NCBI RefSeq assembly: GCF_004785665.1
Contig: NZ_SRPJ01000001.1
Span: 930,001-994,000, forward strand
Direction: 5' to 3'
Source: Staphylococcus pragensis
Lineage (GTDB): Bacteria; Bacillota; Bacilli; Staphylococcales; Staphylococcaceae
DNA length: 64,000 nucleotides
The notes below the pieces were generated by a model. That model was not told the DNA's origin. It saw only the letters and a list, made by a program, of their open reading frames with translations, and did not search any database. The translations under genes were made by a program, and so were the position numbers. The first letter of the stretch is position 1; each line of letters opens with the position of its first letter. Positions 43,681 through 55,799 of this stretch are shown here, one piece after another.

Positions 43681-44940
43681 TTAAAATTGTGTTTTAGCTT
43701 TTACTTCACTAATGAAATACAAACTACCAGTAATTAACAATCCTTCACCTTCATATTGATTGATAAATTCAACATAATCGTCGACAAATTGAATATTATC
43801 AATATTAATACTTTCGGCAAGTTCATCTTTGCTAAGTGCTTTAGGGAAATCAAATTCAGTGAAGTAAATTGTATTAGCTACTTCCGATAATTTATTCAAC
43901 ATACCTGAAACTGGTTTTCCTTTAATAGCTGAGAATAGAATGTCCATTTTAGTGTCGTAATAATTTTTAATTGTGTCTATTAAAGCTTCTACACTTTCAT
44001 TATTATGAGCACCATCAATAATAATTAATGGATTTTCTTTCACTTTCTCAATTCGGCCAGTCCACGTTACACTCTCAATAGCATCAATCATTTTATTGAA
44101 ATCTAATTCAATGACATCTTCTTCGTTAAGTTCGATTAATGCGGTAATAGCTAACGCAGCATTTTCTTTTTGATGTTCACCTAACATATTTAAGATAATC
44201 GTTTCTAACTCATAGTCTTTATAACGATAAGTAAACTCATCATCTTGTGATAGCACTACAATTTCACGATCTAATTCCATAGGCTTAGCATCATTACTTT
44301 CAGCTAAATCACGAATATATTTAAGTGCTTCTTCATTTTTCACCGCATAAATCACTGGTGTATTAGGTTTAATAATCGCACCTTTGTCTTTAGCGATATC
44401 TAAGTAAGTATTACCTAAAATATCCGTATGATCTAATCCAATACTTGTTAAAATTGAAAGAATTGGTTTGAATACATTAGTAGAATCATTTTTAATTCCA
44501 AGACCAGCTTCCACTACAACGAAATCGACTGGATGAATTTCTCCAAAGTATAAAAACATCATAGTCGTAATTATTTCAAATTCTGTAGCGCCACCTAGTT
44601 CAGTTTCTTGTTCTAATGCCTCACTCACAGGTTTGACACGTTCAACTAATTCAACTATTTCATCATTCGTAATAGGATGACCATTTAAACTTATTCTTTC
44701 ATTAAATGTTTCAATAAATGGTGAAGTAAATGTTCCTACTTCATAGCCATTTTCAACAAGAGCAGCTCTTAAATAAGCAACTGTAGAGCCTTTGCCATTT
44801 GTACCACCAACATGAATGCCTCGAATATTTAATTGAGGGTTGTTCAAACGATCCAGCATCCATTCCATTCTTTTCACACCGGGTTTGATACCAAATTTTG
44901 TTCGTTCATGTATCCAATACAAACTATCTAGGTAATTCAT
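43681..44940 (-). CDS. folC: Folylpolyglutamate/dihydrofolate synthase FolC
   Basis: Adds glutamates to folates (and to dihydropteroate). The 419 residues have the P-loop HVGGTNGKGSTVAYL, the family FTSPFIETFNERI, VVEAGLGIKNDSTNVF, SIGLDHTDILG, and IIDGAHNNESVEAL of the C-terminal ligase domain. The start lies 12 bases after the valS stop codon, with TAGGAG upstream, so the two share the valS T-box transcript. Confidence 0.95.
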   Translation of the reverse strand: MNYLDSLYWIHERTKFGIKPGVKRMEWMLDRLNNPQLNIRGIHVGGTNGKGSTVAYLRAALVENGYEVGTFTSPFIETFNERISLNGHPITNDEIVELVERVKPVSEALEQETELGGATEFEIITTMMFLYFGEIHPVDFVVVEAGLGIKNDSTNVFKPILSILTSIGLDHTDILGNTYLDIAKDKGAIIKPNTPVIYAVKNEEALKYIRDLAESNDAKPMELDREIVVLSQDDEFTYRYKDYELETIILNMLGEHQKENAALAITALIELNEEDVIELDFNKMIDAIESVTWTGRIEKVKENPLIIIDGAHNNESVEALIDTIKNYYDTKMDILFSAIKGKPVSGMLNKLSEVANTIYFTEFDFPKALSKDELAESINIDNIQFVDDYVEFINQYEGEGLLITGSLYFISEVKAKTQF

Positions 44941-44951
44941 TGGCGATTCTC

Positions 44952-47582
44952 CTATGCTTTTAATTGTTCGATTCTAGTTTTTACACCATCATATTTTTCT
45001 TGATAACGTTGTTGTTTTTCTCTTTCTTCGTTAATAACTTTTTCAGGCGCTTTATTAACAAAGTTTTCGTTAGATAATTTTTTATCAACTCTATCTAATT
45101 CTTTTTGTAATTTATCTAATTCTTTTTCAAGACGAGCGATTTCTTTGTCCATATCGATTAAGCCTTCTAAAGGAAGAACGACTTTCCCTGCTTCTACCAC
45201 TGCTGTCATAGCTTTTTCTGGAATATCAATATTTGTATCAATGACTAACTCGCTTGGATTACAGAATTTATGAATATAATCTGCATTTTCATTAAGTGTC
45301 GCTTTCACGTCTTCATCTTTTGCTTGGATGAAAATTGGTATAGATTTAGAAAGCGGTGTATTAACTTCAACACGAGATTGTCTAACTGATTTAATAATTT
45401 CAACAAGTTGTTGCATTGTTTGTTTACTGTCTTCAAAGCTAAATTCTTCTTTAACAGTTGGCCAAGATGCTTTTACAATTGTTTCTCCTTCATGAGGAAG
45501 ACTTTGCCAAATCTTTTCAGTGACAAATGGCATGAACGGATGTAGCATACGCATAATTTGATCTAATGTGTAACTTAATACAGAACGTGTCGTTTGTTTT
45601 TGAGCTTCATCGTCTCCATTCATTGGAATTTTACTCATTTCGATGTACCAATCACAGAATTCGTCCCAAATGAAGTTATATAATGCTCGGCCTACTTCAC
45701 CAAATTCATATTTATCACTTAAGTGTGTGACTGTTTCAATTGTTTCATTTAAACGCGTTAAAATCCATTTATCTGCTAGAGATAAATTACCAGATAAATC
45801 GATATCGTTGTAGTTAAAGTTATCACCAATATTCATTAAACTGAAACGCGCACCGTTCCAAATTTTATTGATGAAATTCCATACTGATTCTACTTTTTCA
45901 GTAGAATAACGTAAATCATGACCTGGAGATGAACCAGTAGCTAAGAAGTAACGCAAGCTGTCTGCGCCATATTCTTCGATAACATCCATTGGGTCAACAC
46001 CATTACCTAATGATTTACTCATCTTACGGCCATCTTCAGCACGAACTAAACCGTGTAATAATACGTCGTTAAACGGACGACGATCAGTAAATTCTAGACC
46101 TTGGAAGATCATTCTTGCTACCCAGAAGAAGATAATGTCATATCCTGTTACAAGCGCATTTGTAGGATAGTAACGTTTAAAGTCTTCTGCTTCTTCATTT
46201 GGCCAACCAAGCGTAGAGAATGGCCATAACGCACTTGAGAACCAAGTGTCTAATACATCTTCGTCTTGTTGCCAGTTTTCAATATCTTCTGGTGCTTCTT
46301 CGCCAACATAAACTTCGCCTGTTTCTTTATGATACCAAGCTGGAATTTGATGGCCCCACCATAATTGACGAGAAATCGTCCAATCTCTAATTTCTTCCAT
46401 CCAGCGGTTGAATGTATTTTCAAAGCGAGGTGGATAGAAATCAATACGATTATCTGTGTTTTGATTATCTAATGCTCTTTGAGCAAGTGGTTTCATTTTA
46501 ACGAACCATTGTGTAGATAAATAAGGTTCAACTACAGCGCCCGAACGTTCTGAGTGACCTACTGAGTGCATGTGCTCTTCAATTTTAATAACTAAATCTT
46601 GTGCTTTTAAATCTTCTACTAATTGTTTACGGCATTCAAAGCGGTCTAAACCTGCATATGTATCAGCTTTATCGTTCATTTTACCGTTTTCATCCATAAC
46701 GATGATGTTTTCTAAATCATGACGTTGTCCGATTTCAAAGTCATTTGGGTCGTGTGCAGGTGTTACTTTCATAGCACCACTACCAAATTCAATATCAACA
46801 TATTCATCTGCTAAAATTGGTAATTCACGACCAACAATAGGTAAAATAACTTTTTTACCAATAACATCCTTATAACGTTCATCATTAGGGTTAACAACGA
46901 TAGCTGTATCTCCTAACATCGTTTCAGGACGTGTTGTAGCAATTTCAATATAACCTTCACCGTCAGCATATGGATATTTAAAATGATAAAAATGACCTTG
47001 AACATCTTCATGGATTACTTCAATATCAGATAATGCTGTTCTAGCTGCGGGATCCCAGTTGATTATGCGTTCTCCACGATAAATAATGCCTTTATTGTAA
47101 AGGTCAACGAATACTTTCCTAACAGCTTGACTTAAACCATCATCTAAAGTAAAGCGTTCTCTACTATAGTCTAAACCTAAACCTAATTTAGCCCATTGTT
47201 GACGAATAAAAGAAGCATATTCTTCTTTCCAAGACCAAGCGTGTTCTAAGAACTTCTCACGGCCAATATCATGGCGAGAAATGCCTTGTTCTTTTAATTT
47301 TGCATCTACTTTAGCTTGTGTAGCAATACCCGCATGATCCATACCAGGAAGATATAACGTATCGTAACCTTGCATTCTTTTCATACGTGTAATGATATCT
47401 TGTAACGTTGTATCCCATGCATGACCAAGATGTAACTTACCAGTTACATTTGGTGGAGGAATAACAATCGTATAAGTGTCTTTTGATTTATCTTCTGAGG
47501 GTTTGAAATACCCATTTTTAACCCATTCTTCGTAACGACCCGCTTCAACTTCGCGCGGATTATACTTAGGTTCCATGTTCAT
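44952..47582 (-). CDS. valS: Valine--tRNA ligase
   Basis: A class I synthetase of 876 residues. HIGH-type [16 protein letters not shown], an editing domain ([15 protein letters not shown]), the KMSKS motif [12 protein letters not shown], and a C-terminal coiled coil (about 805-876) of the Val family. The start [15 protein letters not shown] has AGGAGG upstream. Under T-box control by tRNA-Val, with folC behind it. Confidence 0.97.
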   Translation of the reverse strand: MNMEPKYNPREVEAGRYEEWVKNGYFKPSEDKSKDTYTIVIPPPNVTGKLHLGHAWDTTLQDIITRMKRMQGYDTLYLPGMDHAGIATQAKVDAKLKEQGISRHDIGREKFLEHAWSWKEEYASFIRQQWAKLGLGLDYSRERFTLDDGLSQAVRKVFVDLYNKGIIYRGERIINWDPAARTALSDIEVIHEDVQGHFYHFKYPYADGEGYIEIATTRPETMLGDTAIVVNPNDERYKDVIGKKVILPIVGRELPILADEYVDIEFGSGAMKVTPAHDPNDFEIGQRHDLENIIVMDENGKMNDKADTYAGLDRFECRKQLVEDLKAQDLVIKIEEHMHSVGHSERSGAVVEPYLSTQWFVKMKPLAQRALDNQNTDNRIDFYPPRFENTFNRWMEEIRDWTISRQLWWGHQIPAWYHKETGEVYVGEEAPEDIENWQQDEDVLDTWFSSALWPFSTLGWPNEEAEDFKRYYPTNALVTGYDIIFFWVARMIFQGLEFTDRRPFNDVLLHGLVRAEDGRKMSKSLGNGVDPMDVIEEYGADSLRYFLATGSSPGHDLRYSTEKVESVWNFINKIWNGARFSLMNIGDNFNYNDIDLSGNLSLADKWILTRLNETIETVTHLSDKYEFGEVGRALYNFIWDEFCDWYIEMSKIPMNGDDEAQKQTTRSVLSYTLDQIMRMLHPFMPFVTEKIWQSLPHEGETIVKASWPTVKEEFSFEDSKQTMQQLVEIIKSVRQSRVEVNTPLSKSIPIFIQAKDEDVKATLNENADYIHKFCNPSELVIDTNIDIPEKAMTAVVEAGKVVLPLEGLIDMDKEIARLEKELDKLQKELDRVDKKLSNENFVNKAPEKVINEEREKQQRYQEKYDGVKTRIEQLKA

Positions 47583-47605
47583 AGAAAAAACCTCCTAATT
47601 ATAAA

Positions 47606-47857
47606 AAAACACCCCTCCTAAAAAATAGGACGGATGTTCCGTGGTACCACCTAAATTCAAGCTTAAAATTCTCGATTGAAAACTTTAACCTTGCACTTAA
47701 TTATGATTAACGCTCAAACACGCTTTTATTTACTACATAAGTTCAATAAAAGTTCAAGTGGGCTACCTTCAGTAAGAATGCTATACATATTTCCACCAAC
47801 CATATGCTCTCTTTGCTATCATTCAAACTTACTCTTCCCATAAATATATTTAATTAC
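47606..47857 (-). promoter_or_regulatory. T-box leader of valS-folC (tRNA-Val sensing)
   Basis: The core GGTGGTACCACG (minus, 47640-47652) precedes a hairpin with ATCCGTCCTA on the 5' arm and seven T (47606-47635). A GTA valine codon (plus-strand 47764-47766) follows GAAG in the Stem I loop and is the likely specifier. The T-box lacks the usual third G of AGGG, a small variation. Confidence 0.9.
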
Positions 47858-47863
47858 TTATTT

Positions 47864-47892
47864 ATAGTATAATGGAAAGCCTAATAAGTCAA
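47864..47892 (-). promoter_or_regulatory. Promoter of valS, overlapping the tag promoter
   Basis: Minus-strand TTGACT (47887-47892), 17 bases and TACTAT (47864-47869). A plus-strand TATAAT at 47868-47873 for tag overlaps it head-on, so polymerase can occupy only one at a time. Confidence 0.65.
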
Positions 47893-47910
47893 TCTCTTGG
47901 AGGTATATTT

Positions 47911-48471
47911 ATGAACGAATGTGCGTTCGGTACAAAGGATCCCATTTATCTTGAATATCACGATCACGTATGGGGACAGCCATTATATGATAGTAAAGCG
48001 CTATTTAAACTTTTGGCGTTAGAGTCTCAACATGCTGGATTGTCATGGTTGACGATTTTAAAGAAAAAATCTTCCTATGAAGAAGCATTTTATAATTTTG
48101 AACCTGAAAAAGTAGCAAGTATGACTCACGAAGATATTGATAAATTAATGGAGTTTCCTAACATAGTTCATAATCGTAAAAAATTAGAAGCTATTGTATC
48201 TCAAGCGAAAGGTTATCTTGAAATTGAAAAAGAACATGGTAATTTTAGTGATTACTTATGGTCATGTGTCAATCATCAACCTATTGACTTCCATTATCGA
48301 CATGCGTCTGAAAGAATTACTGTTGATGAGCGTGCTACACAATTATCTAAAGACCTAAAGAAATATGGATTTAAATTTTTAGGTCCAGTCACCGTATTTT
48401 CATTTTTAGAAGCGGCTGGTTTATATGATGCTCACTTGGAAACTTGTCCTTACAAGCCTCAACATAAATAG
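47911..48471 (+). CDS. tag: DNA-3-methyladenine glycosylase I
   Basis: Base-excision enzyme for 3-methyladenine. The 186 residues have the zinc-snap Cys in MNECAFGTKDPIYLEYHDHVWG, the GLSWLTILKKKSSYEEAF helix-hairpin region, and the closing HLETCPY. The ATG at 47911 follows GGAGG. An in-frame ATG at 47872 lies in the -10 and is therefore not transcribed with a leader. It is divergent from valS and ends at a bidirectional terminator. Confidence 0.95.
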   Translation: MNECAFGTKDPIYLEYHDHVWGQPLYDSKALFKLLALESQHAGLSWLTILKKKSSYEEAFYNFEPEKVASMTHEDIDKLMEFPNIVHNRKKLEAIVSQAKGYLEIEKEHGNFSDYLWSCVNHQPIDFHYRHASERITVDERATQLSKDLKKYGFKFLGPVTVFSFLEAAGLYDAHLETCPYKPQHK

Positions 48472-48472
48472 A

Positions 48473-48513
48473 AAAATAGCAAACGCTCGTATATACGAGT
48501 ATTCGCTATTTTT
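48473..48513. terminator. Bidirectional terminator between tag and the AbrB-family gene
   Basis: AAATAGC and GCTATTT arms with inner CTCGTATATACGAG palindrome, and A/T runs on both sides. It overlaps the last codons of the gene ending at 48506. Confidence 0.85.
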
Positions 48514-49567
48514 TTATACTTCTTTTCATGAAAAATCCTATAATTGGAGCAACGAGGAATAAGATGAAGAAAATTCTAAATATGTGGAAACTCGAAATCA
48601 TAGCTACATCGGCCCCTGTGGCTATTGCTACAAGCACAATTTGACTCATTCCACCAGGTGCGCCCCCTAAAAACAACTCATTCATTGAACTATGAGTAAA
48701 TAAATGTACGATAAATACCATTAAGAATGCACTAATGATTAAAAGAACATTTTGATAAATGATCGCTATGGCAAGACGCCCTTTCAAATCTCCTAATAAT
48801 TTAGCAATTTGTAGTCCAATTCTAATCATATAAATCAATTGTGCTGATGCAAGAATACCATTATCTAAAGTAAATGTTGCATGTGTAGATAAATTCCATA
48901 CTACTAAAACAGCTATTGGTGCCAATAATTGTTTAGTTGGAAAATGAATCTTCGCCATTATAAAGTAAACAATACCGATTGTAATAGCTAAAAATAGAAT
49001 TTGAGAAATATTTAGAGCTTCAGTTAACGGTGGCGCCTTACTTACAGTTTGATTGCTAGTATCTCCACTACTGAAAAAATATGAGATAAACGGAACTAAG
49101 ACTACCACAAATATAACTCGAGATGTTTGTGTTAAACTCACTACAAGAATATTCGCTCTTTTATTCTCTTCAGCCATAATTAGCATTTGACTTAGTGCGC
49201 CAGGAATAACACTTAATATTGCTGTTTCAGTATTAACTTGAGCTATTTTTTTGAAAAAATATGCAATTAATAATGAGAGCAATATGAGTAATATCGTGAC
49301 AACTACAATCGTTAACCAATCATTTTTAATATCGTTAATCACTTTCTTAGTAAAAGTAGATCCTATTTGAACCCCTAGTAAAATTAAACCAATTTGACTG
49401 AGCCAAAATGGCCATTGAACTTTCAACTTAAAAACTTTTACTACTAATATAGCAGCAATAATGGGACCAAACATGAATGGTAAAAGGATATGAGCAAAAT
49501 GCAAGATTAAACTCATAACGACAGCAGTAATAAATAAAATTAAATTATTGCGTCTTAATATCCACAT
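48506..49567 (-). CDS. AbrB-family integral membrane protein
   Basis: A 353-residue protein with about ten membrane segments, of the family named AbrB/putative ammonia monooxygenase (not the AbrB regulator). Two repeated halves each carry a GALSQM or APGGMSQI segment (IPGALSQMLIMAEENKR and GGAPGGMSQIVLVAIATG), the family signature. The substrate is unknown. It stands between tag and hemL and reads separately from the haem operon, which ends in its own terminator. A transport role is inferred. Confidence 0.82.
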   Translation of the reverse strand: MWILRRNNLILFITAVVMSLILHFAHILLPFMFGPIIAAILVVKVFKLKVQWPFWLSQIGLILLGVQIGSTFTKKVINDIKNDWLTIVVVTILLILLSLLIAYFFKKIAQVNTETAILSVIPGALSQMLIMAEENKRANILVVSLTQTSRVIFVVVLVPFISYFFSSGDTSNQTVSKAPPLTEALNISQILFLAITIGIVYFIMAKIHFPTKQLLAPIAVLVVWNLSTHATFTLDNGILASAQLIYMIRIGLQIAKLLGDLKGRLAIAIIYQNVLLIISAFLMVFIVHLFTHSSMNELFLGGAPGGMSQIVLVAIATGADVAMISSFHIFRIFFILFLVAPIIGFFMKRSIKK

Positions 49568-49587
49568 TAACGCTCACTTCTTTCATT

Positions 49588-49619
49588 AAAATGAGGTTAA
49601 GACTAAAGTCTTAACCTCA
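49588..49619 (-). terminator. Terminator of the hem operon
   Basis: TGAGGTTAAGAC (49592-49603) and its exact complement (49608-49619), followed by TTTTAAT on the minus strand. Confidence 0.85.
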
Positions 49620-49636
49620 CATTATTTTATATTAAA

Positions 49637-50920
49637 TTATACAATGCGACTTAATGCATTATCAAATGCTTGAATTGTTTTTTCAATATCCTCTTTAGTA
49701 TGCGCAGTAGATAAGAATGTACCTTCGAATTGTGATGGCGGTAAGAAGATGCCTTCTTTAGCCATTTCACGATACATATTGCTAAAGAGTTCTAAGTCAC
49801 TCTTATTCGCTTGTTCGAAATTAGTTACTGGACCCTCATTCAAGAAGTAACCAATCATAGAGCCCGCTCTGTTAACTGTAATAGGCACATTATGTTTCGC
49901 AAAGACTTCTTTTAAACCTTTTTCTAATATATCACCAAGTTCTTGGAAATAATCGTAAGATTCTGGAGTTAGTTGACTAAGTGTTTCATATCCACTAGTC
50001 ATAGCTAAAGGATTTCCAGATAATGTACCAGCTTGATAAATGTTTCCTACAGGTGCAATGCTATCCATAATTTCTTTTTTACCACCAAAGGCACCTACTG
50101 GTAAGCCACCGCCAATTACTTTTCCTAAGCAAGTAATATCAGGTGTTACACCAAAGTAACCTTGTGCACAATTATAGCCTACGCGGAAACCAGTCATTAC
50201 TTCATCAAAGATAAGTAAAGAACCATATTCAGATGTAATATCTCTAATTCCTTCTAAGAAACCTTCTAGAGGTGGCACTACGCCCATATTTCCTGCGACA
50301 GGTTCTACTATAACGCCTGCAATATCATCGCCATAATTCTCAAATGCAACTTTAATTGCATCTAAATCATTGTAAGGCACAGTTATTGTATTTTTAGCAG
50401 TACCTTCTGGCACACCTGGAGAATCAGGTAAACCTAATGTTGCTACACCAGAACCCGCTTTAATAAGCAATGAATCACTGTGTCCATGATAGCAACCTTC
50501 AAATTTAACAATTTTGTTTCTACCTGTGTAACCACGTGCAAGACGTAATGCAGCTAATGTAGCTTCAGTTCCTGAAGATACCATACGCACTTTCTCAATA
50601 GATGGTACACGGTCGATAACTAATTCTGCTAATCGATTCTCTTCAAGCGTAGAAGCACCAAAGCTTGTACCTTTATCCACCGCTTCATGTAACTTCTCAA
50701 TCACTTGCTTGTTTTTATGTCCTAAGATTAAAGGACCCCAACTTAATACATAATCAATATATTCATTACCATCGATATCATATATTCTAGAGCCTTCAGC
50801 ATGATCCATAAAAATTGCTGGTGTATCAACAGATTTAAATGCTCTAACTGGGCTATTCACCCCACCAGGCATTAAATTTTCGGCAATTTTCATTGCTTCT
50901 TGTGATTTTTCATATCCCAT
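49637..50920 (-). CDS. hemL: Glutamate-1-semialdehyde 2,1-aminomutase
   Basis: Makes 5-aminolevulinate from GSA with PMP/PLP. The 427 residues carry [40 protein letters not shown], the PLP lysine in [16 protein letters not shown], and [20 protein letters not shown] precedes the ATG. Last gene of hemA-X-C-D-B-L, in the order seen across Bacillales. Also called hemL1 or gsaB. Second copies elsewhere in staphylococcal genomes cannot be seen here. Confidence 0.97.
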   Translation of the reverse strand: MGYEKSQEAMKIAENLMPGGVNSPVRAFKSVDTPAIFMDHAEGSRIYDIDGNEYIDYVLSWGPLILGHKNKQVIEKLHEAVDKGTSFGASTLEENRLAELVIDRVPSIEKVRMVSSGTEATLAALRLARGYTGRNKIVKFEGCYHGHSDSLLIKAGSGVATLGLPDSPGVPEGTAKNTITVPYNDLDAIKVAFENYGDDIAGVIVEPVAGNMGVVPPLEGFLEGIRDITSEYGSLLIFDEVMTGFRVGYNCAQGYFGVTPDITCLGKVIGGGLPVGAFGGKKEIMDSIAPVGNIYQAGTLSGNPLAMTSGYETLSQLTPESYDYFQELGDILEKGLKEVFAKHNVPITVNRAGSMIGYFLNEGPVTNFEQANKSDLELFSNMYREMAKEGIFLPPSQFEGTFLSTAHTKEDIEKTIQAFDNALSRIV

Positions 50921-50946
50921 ATTTAGTCCTCCTTTTCAAAAATGAA

Positions 50947-51921
50947 TTATTTATCTAAATAACGGCAAATATCTTTCGCAAAATAAGTGATAATCATATC
51001 TGCGCCCGCACGTTTCATTGAAACCATTTGTTCCATCACTACGCGTTCTTCATCAATCCAACCATTGAGTGAAGCGGCTTTAGTCATCGCATATTCACCA
51101 CTAACATTATATGCAACTACTGGAATATTTGTATTATTTTTAACATCTCTAACAATATCTAAGTAACTTAACGCAGGTTTAACAATCATCATATCTGCGC
51201 CCTCTTTCAAGTCACTTTCTAATTCTCTTAAAGCTTCTAAGCGGTTGGCAGGATCCATTTGATATGTTTTTCTATCCCCAAATGAAGGAGCAGAATCTGC
51301 AGCATCTCTAAATGGTCCAAAGAAACTTGAAGCGTATTTAATACCGTAGCTCATAATAGGAATATTATAATAACCCGCTTCATCTAAACCTTGACGAATT
51401 TCAGTAACAAATCCATCCATCATGTTACTAGGTGCGATGATGTCTGCACCAGCTTCAACTTGTGAGATAGCTGTTTTCACTAATAATGGTAATGATTTAT
51501 CATTATCAACATCATGAGTGTGATCATCAATAACGCCACAGTGACCGTGGTCAGTGTATTCGCATAGACATGTATCTGCTACGATGAGTAGGTCTTCGTG
51601 TAATGATTTAGCTTTACGAGTTGCTTCTTGAACAATTCCGTTATGATCATAAGCACCTGAGCCAACTTCATCTTTTTCATTCGGTACACCAAAGAACATA
51701 ATAGCTCTAATACCTAAATCGTAGGCTTCGTTAATTTCTTCATCTAGAAGATTTAGACTAATTTGATATACGCCAGGTAAAGATTTAATTTCACTTTTAA
51801 CATTATCTTTTTCTACTACAAAGATAGGGTAAATTAAATCTTCTTTTCTTACATGGTTTTCTCTGACTAAACGACGCATTGATTCTGAAGAGCGTAATCT
51901 TCTGTGTCTATCAAATTTCAT
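50947..51921 (-). CDS. hemB: Delta-aminolevulinic acid dehydratase
   Basis: Joins two ALA to porphobilinogen. The 324 residues have the zinc-site cysteines in [15 protein letters not shown], and two Schiff-base lysines in [17 protein letters not shown] and [12 protein letters not shown]. Its ATG shares one base with the hemD stop codon (TAATG), so the two are coupled. Confidence 0.97.
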   Translation of the reverse strand: MKFDRHRRLRSSESMRRLVRENHVRKEDLIYPIFVVEKDNVKSEIKSLPGVYQISLNLLDEEINEAYDLGIRAIMFFGVPNEKDEVGSGAYDHNGIVQEATRKAKSLHEDLLIVADTCLCEYTDHGHCGVIDDHTHDVDNDKSLPLLVKTAISQVEAGADIIAPSNMMDGFVTEIRQGLDEAGYYNIPIMSYGIKYASSFFGPFRDAADSAPSFGDRKTYQMDPANRLEALRELESDLKEGADMMIVKPALSYLDIVRDVKNNTNIPVVAYNVSGEYAMTKAASLNGWIDEERVVMEQMVSMKRAGADMIITYFAKDICRYLDK

Positions 51922-52592
51922 TATTTATTCCTACTTTCTATAATTTTATTAATAAGTGCTTCTGCCGTCTGTTTATCAGCTATATAGGGTTCGATCCCAT
52001 ATTCTCTCAACGTATTAGCAGTTTGTTGACCTATTGCATAATATTGATTAAAGTCAGACGGAAGTCCTTCATTAAAATAATAACGCACTGCCGATGAACT
52101 TGAAAACGTAAGTGCTTCAATTGCATTATTATTTATCATATTTAAGACGTCATGAATATTATTTTTATGAGGAACAGGCTTGTATAAATCGATTTTCACT
52201 ACATTATTATTAATAGCTAATTGTTGTTGAAGTTTAGGTCGTGCTTGTGCACTACTTGGTATCAATACTTTTTGCCCTTTTATACTTAAATTATTCAATA
52301 ATCCTTCTTGTGAATAATCTTCTGGCACAAAGTCTACCTTAATGTTTATATCATGACATAGTTGTGCAGTTTTACTCCCTATTACAGCAATATGTTTAAC
52401 TTGTAGTGTATCCATATAGGGCTGAAATAATCTAACTGCATTTTTAGACGTAAAAATAAGCCAGTCATAGTTATTTTGCAATAATCGAGTATCAATCTCA
52501 AGTGGTTGAATTTGGATAAAGGGCTTATGCACAATTTCCACTAAATCACTTTGTATATTACTCGTTTGCGTCATTACTATAACTGGTTTCAT
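51921..52592 (-). CDS. hemD: Uroporphyrinogen-III synthase
   Basis: Cyclises hydroxymethylbilane with inversion of ring D. The 223 residues are poorly conserved, as usual for HemD, but show [22 protein letters not shown], and [13 protein letters not shown] segments. I chose ATG 52592 with GAGGGG upstream. The frame is open to 52634 but that region lacks a ribosome site. Position between hemC and hemB supports the call. Confidence 0.92.
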   Translation of the reverse strand: MKPVIVMTQTSNIQSDLVEIVHKPFIQIQPLEIDTRLLQNNYDWLIFTSKNAVRLFQPYMDTLQVKHIAVIGSKTAQLCHDINIKVDFVPEDYSQEGLLNNLSIKGQKVLIPSSAQARPKLQQQLAINNNVVKIDLYKPVPHKNNIHDVLNMINNNAIEALTFSSSSAVRYYFNEGLPSDFNQYYAIGQQTANTLREYGIEPYIADKQTAEALINKIIESRNK

Positions 52593-52640
52593 TTGTTTTA
52601 CCCCTCTAAATTTTATATTAATGTTTAAATACATTAACTA

Positions 52641-53573
52641 TTAGTGCGGTTGTTCTTCATTTAGCTTTCTAATAATTTCATAGGCACCTTGTTCAATTAG
52701 TACATCACTTACTTTTTTTCCTAATTCTACTGGATCAGTGCCTATTTCAGTATGTTCATATCTCTCAGAGCCGTCAGGTGTCATAATTAACCCTGTGAAT
52801 TCAATTTCTCCATTTGAATTATTAGTGGCGTAACCACCAATAGGAACTTGGCAGCTTCCATCCATCGCAGCTAAGAATGTACGTTCAGCAGTAACACAAG
52901 CTGCCACTTGTTTATTATGAACTTTCTGAAGTAATTCTAATAATTCCTTATCATCACTACGACATTCTATACCTAAAGCACCTTGACCAATTGCCGGTAA
53001 TAAGACATCTTTATCTAGGTAAGTCGTTACAATATCATCAGACCAACCCATACGACGTAAACCTGCTGCAGCAAGAATAATTGCATCATAATCTTCAGTT
53101 TCTAACTTATGAAGTCGCGTATCAATATTTCCTCGAATCCATTTTATTTTTAAATTAGGATATTTAGATAGTATTTGTGCACCACGTCTTAATGAACTAG
53201 TACCAATAATACTGCCATCAGGTAATTCATTTAAAGGTGTATGGTTTTTAGAAATATACGCATCAAAAGGTACTTCTCTATCTGGGATACAACCTAACGT
53301 GAGGCCTTCTGGAATAATACTTGGAACATCTTTTAAGGAATGGATTGCCATATCAATGTCTTTATTAAACAACTCATGTTGAATTTCTTTAACGAAAAGA
53401 CCTTTGCCTCCAACTTTTGATAATTGTTTATCTACAATTCGATCCCCTTTAGTAACAATTTCTTTTATTTCTATATCTAAAGTTCGATCAACTTCTTTAA
53501 GTTTATCAATAAATTGTTGACTTTGCGTTAAAGCAAGTTTGCTTCTTCGCGAACCTACAACTAATTTGCGCAT
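52641..53573 (-). CDS. hemC: Porphobilinogen deaminase (hydroxymethylbilane synthase)
   Basis: Polymerises four porphobilinogens on a dipyrromethane cofactor. The 310 residues have [43 protein letters not shown], and the cofactor cysteine in [19 protein letters not shown] precedes the ATG. Third gene of the operon, followed by hemD after 48 bases. Confidence 0.97.
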   Translation of the reverse strand: MRKLVVGSRRSKLALTQSQQFIDKLKEVDRTLDIEIKEIVTKGDRIVDKQLSKVGGKGLFVKEIQHELFNKDIDMAIHSLKDVPSIIPEGLTLGCIPDREVPFDAYISKNHTPLNELPDGSIIGTSSLRRGAQILSKYPNLKIKWIRGNIDTRLHKLETEDYDAIILAAAGLRRMGWSDDIVTTYLDKDVLLPAIGQGALGIECRSDDKELLELLQKVHNKQVAACVTAERTFLAAMDGSCQVPIGGYATNNSNGEIEFTGLIMTPDGSERYEHTEIGTDPVELGKKVSDVLIEQGAYEIIRKLNEEQPH

Positions 53574-53602
53574 ACATGCTGCCTCCTATTGCTTTTCAAA
53601 TA

Positions 53603-54415
53603 TTAAGTGAAATGAGCTGTAAAAAATAAATTAATCATACATAAGCAAAATAACACAATATTAAAGTAGATTAAATGAATTGATTTGAGCCACTGATTAA
53701 GACGAACAATTACAAACATACTATAAAGGATTGTAATTATTGTAGATAAAATCACTTTAGGATCTGTGAAGATACTTTCTCCTACTGCATAAAATCCCCA
53801 TTGCGCTCCTAATATAATACTAAAAATTAAAATAATTAAGCCACTCAATGAAGAATAAAATACAATAGTTTCTAAAGTAGCTACACTTCCAATTCTAAAG
53901 TACTTCTGGTCAAATTTTTTCTCTCTTAAATTGCGATATTGAATGATGTATAACAATGCATTAACAAATGCTAATGCAAAAAATGCATAACTTAGGACAG
54001 CTAAACCTATATGAATTAAGAGTAACTCATTGATAATTGTAACTCTTTGTCCATTCGTAGAATAATGTTCTGGTTGGAAAGTATTCATCATTAATAAAAT
54101 AAAACCTATGACATTTAAAAAGAATACGGAAAAGCTTAATGCTTTCACAACATTTAATATTAGCGAAATAGATATAATAATCCATGACAAAGAGAAAAAT
54201 ACATCAAAAAGAGAGTTGAGTGGTATCTGACTATGCGATGTCATATATATAGACAAAGAGATTGTTTGTAATATCCAAACAATCCCTAGTGTGTATATAC
54301 CTAACTCTCGAATTTTATAGCTTTTTCTAACGAAATCTATAAAATAACAAAGAATACTTATCAAATATATGACTAATATAATTTCATGAAATCTAATAAA
54401 CAGGGTTTCTTGCAT
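53603..54415 (-). CDS. hemX: HemX, membrane regulator of HemA
   Basis: A cytochrome c assembly-like integral membrane protein, 270 residues, about eight membrane segments. In Bacillus and S. aureus HemX lowers the level of GluTR (HemA) so that haem synthesis stays matched to need. It keeps the WGFYAVGESIFTDPKVILS segment near the C-terminal half, typical of the CcsA-like fold. It directly follows hemA. The ribosome site is weak (TGGTGAT), which may keep its output low. Confidence 0.9.
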   Translation of the reverse strand: MQETLFIRFHEIILVIYLISILCYFIDFVRKSYKIRELGIYTLGIVWILQTISLSIYMTSHSQIPLNSLFDVFFSLSWIIISISLILNVVKALSFSVFFLNVIGFILLMMNTFQPEHYSTNGQRVTIINELLLIHIGLAVLSYAFFALAFVNALLYIIQYRNLREKKFDQKYFRIGSVATLETIVFYSSLSGLIILIFSIILGAQWGFYAVGESIFTDPKVILSTIITILYSMFVIVRLNQWLKSIHLIYFNIVLFCLCMINLFFTAHFT

Positions 54416-54436
54416 ATTATCACCATATAAATATGC

Positions 54437-55783
54437 TTATTCAAAACTTAAGATATGTCGTACTGAAAGCTCCTTTTCTCTTTCTGCTTTACGAGCCTTA
54501 ACTTGTTCGTAGGGATTTTCAGCTTCAATATCAAAAATACTTTGAAATAGCTCTAATTTTTCATTGCTTTTTTTATCATTACTTAATTCTTTAGCCTGTT
54601 TAATTGGATCTTTAAGCATTTGATTAATAATACTTTTGGTATGCTTAGAAATAACTGTACGCTCTCTATCTGACAAATCAGGAAGCTTTCTATCAATACT
54701 TTCCATTGTTTCTGCTTGGATTGCCATAGCTTTTTCACGTAATGCTCGAATAACTGGAACTACACCTAACATGTTAACCCAGTCATTATGACTTTGAATT
54801 TCATTAGGAATTTGATCTGCAATCATTTCTGCAGCCATTTGTCGCTCGCGTAAATTGGCATCAACTAATCCTTTCAAATCGTCTACATCATAACTAAATA
54901 CATTATCATTTAAGTTAATACCTGGCTCAATATCTCTAGGAACAGCAATATCAATTAACAATAATGATTTAGCTTTTCTAAGCGCTACCGCTTCTTTCAT
55001 CATGTTTTTTGTAATAATAAATTCTGGTGAACTAGTTGAACTAATCACAATATCAGCAGAAGCCAATAAGGTAGGTAAAGAATTAAGTGAATCATATTTA
55101 ACATTATGTTTCTGTGCTAACATTTTTGCATTTTCTTCAGTTCTATTAACGACAGTAATATTCGTAATGCCTGAACCTAATAAGTTAAGAAGTGATAACT
55201 CACTCATTTCCCCTGCACCGATAATGACAGCCTGTTTACTTTTAAGTTTACCGAATACCTTTTTAGCTAATTCAACAGCTGCATAAGAAACACTCACTGC
55301 ATTATCTGCAATATCAGTTTCACTATGCGCCTTTTTAGCGAAAGTAATTGCTTGTTTAAATAAATGATTAAAAATTGTTCCAGTTGTATTTGTTTCTTGA
55401 GCTAAAAAGAATGCATCTCTCATTTGTCCAAGAATTTGAGTTTCACCTAATACAATTGAATCTAAGCCAGAAGTGACACGCAATAAATGTTCTACTGCTT
55501 CGTCCCCCACTTTTACTTCTGACATCGCTTTTATATCATCTACTTCAAATCCAAATGAACGTGCTAAAAATCTTTGAATATAATAACGTCCTGTATGAAT
55601 TTGGTCTACTACAGCATATACTTCTGTACGATTACATGTAGATAAAATAACGTTCTCTAAAATAGATTTAGTTTCGAATAAATCTTCATGGGCTAATCGT
55701 AAGGCATCATTTCTAAAAGCAACTTGCTCTCTAAGTGCTACATCGGCAGTACGATGATTTATACTTAAAGCAATAAAATGCAT
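54437..55783 (-). CDS. hemA: Glutamyl-tRNA reductase
   Basis: Committing step of C5 haem synthesis, reducing Glu-tRNA to GSA. The 448 residues have the catalytic Cys50 in [25 protein letters not shown], the NADPH domain [27 protein letters not shown], and a C-terminal dimer helix domain. GGAGGG precedes the ATG. A promoter, a PerR-like box, and a hairpin next to the ribosome site lie upstream, so control both at transcription and translation is plausible. Confidence 0.96.
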   Translation of the reverse strand: MHFIALSINHRTADVALREQVAFRNDALRLAHEDLFETKSILENVILSTCNRTEVYAVVDQIHTGRYYIQRFLARSFGFEVDDIKAMSEVKVGDEAVEHLLRVTSGLDSIVLGETQILGQMRDAFFLAQETNTTGTIFNHLFKQAITFAKKAHSETDIADNAVSVSYAAVELAKKVFGKLKSKQAVIIGAGEMSELSLLNLLGSGITNITVVNRTEENAKMLAQKHNVKYDSLNSLPTLLASADIVISSTSSPEFIITKNMMKEAVALRKAKSLLLIDIAVPRDIEPGINLNDNVFSYDVDDLKGLVDANLRERQMAAEMIADQIPNEIQSHNDWVNMLGVVPVIRALREKAMAIQAETMESIDRKLPDLSDRERTVISKHTKSIINQMLKDPIKQAKELSNDKKSNEKLELFQSIFDIEAENPYEQVKARKAEREKELSVRHILSFE

Positions 55784-55799
55784 TTATAACGCCCTCCAT

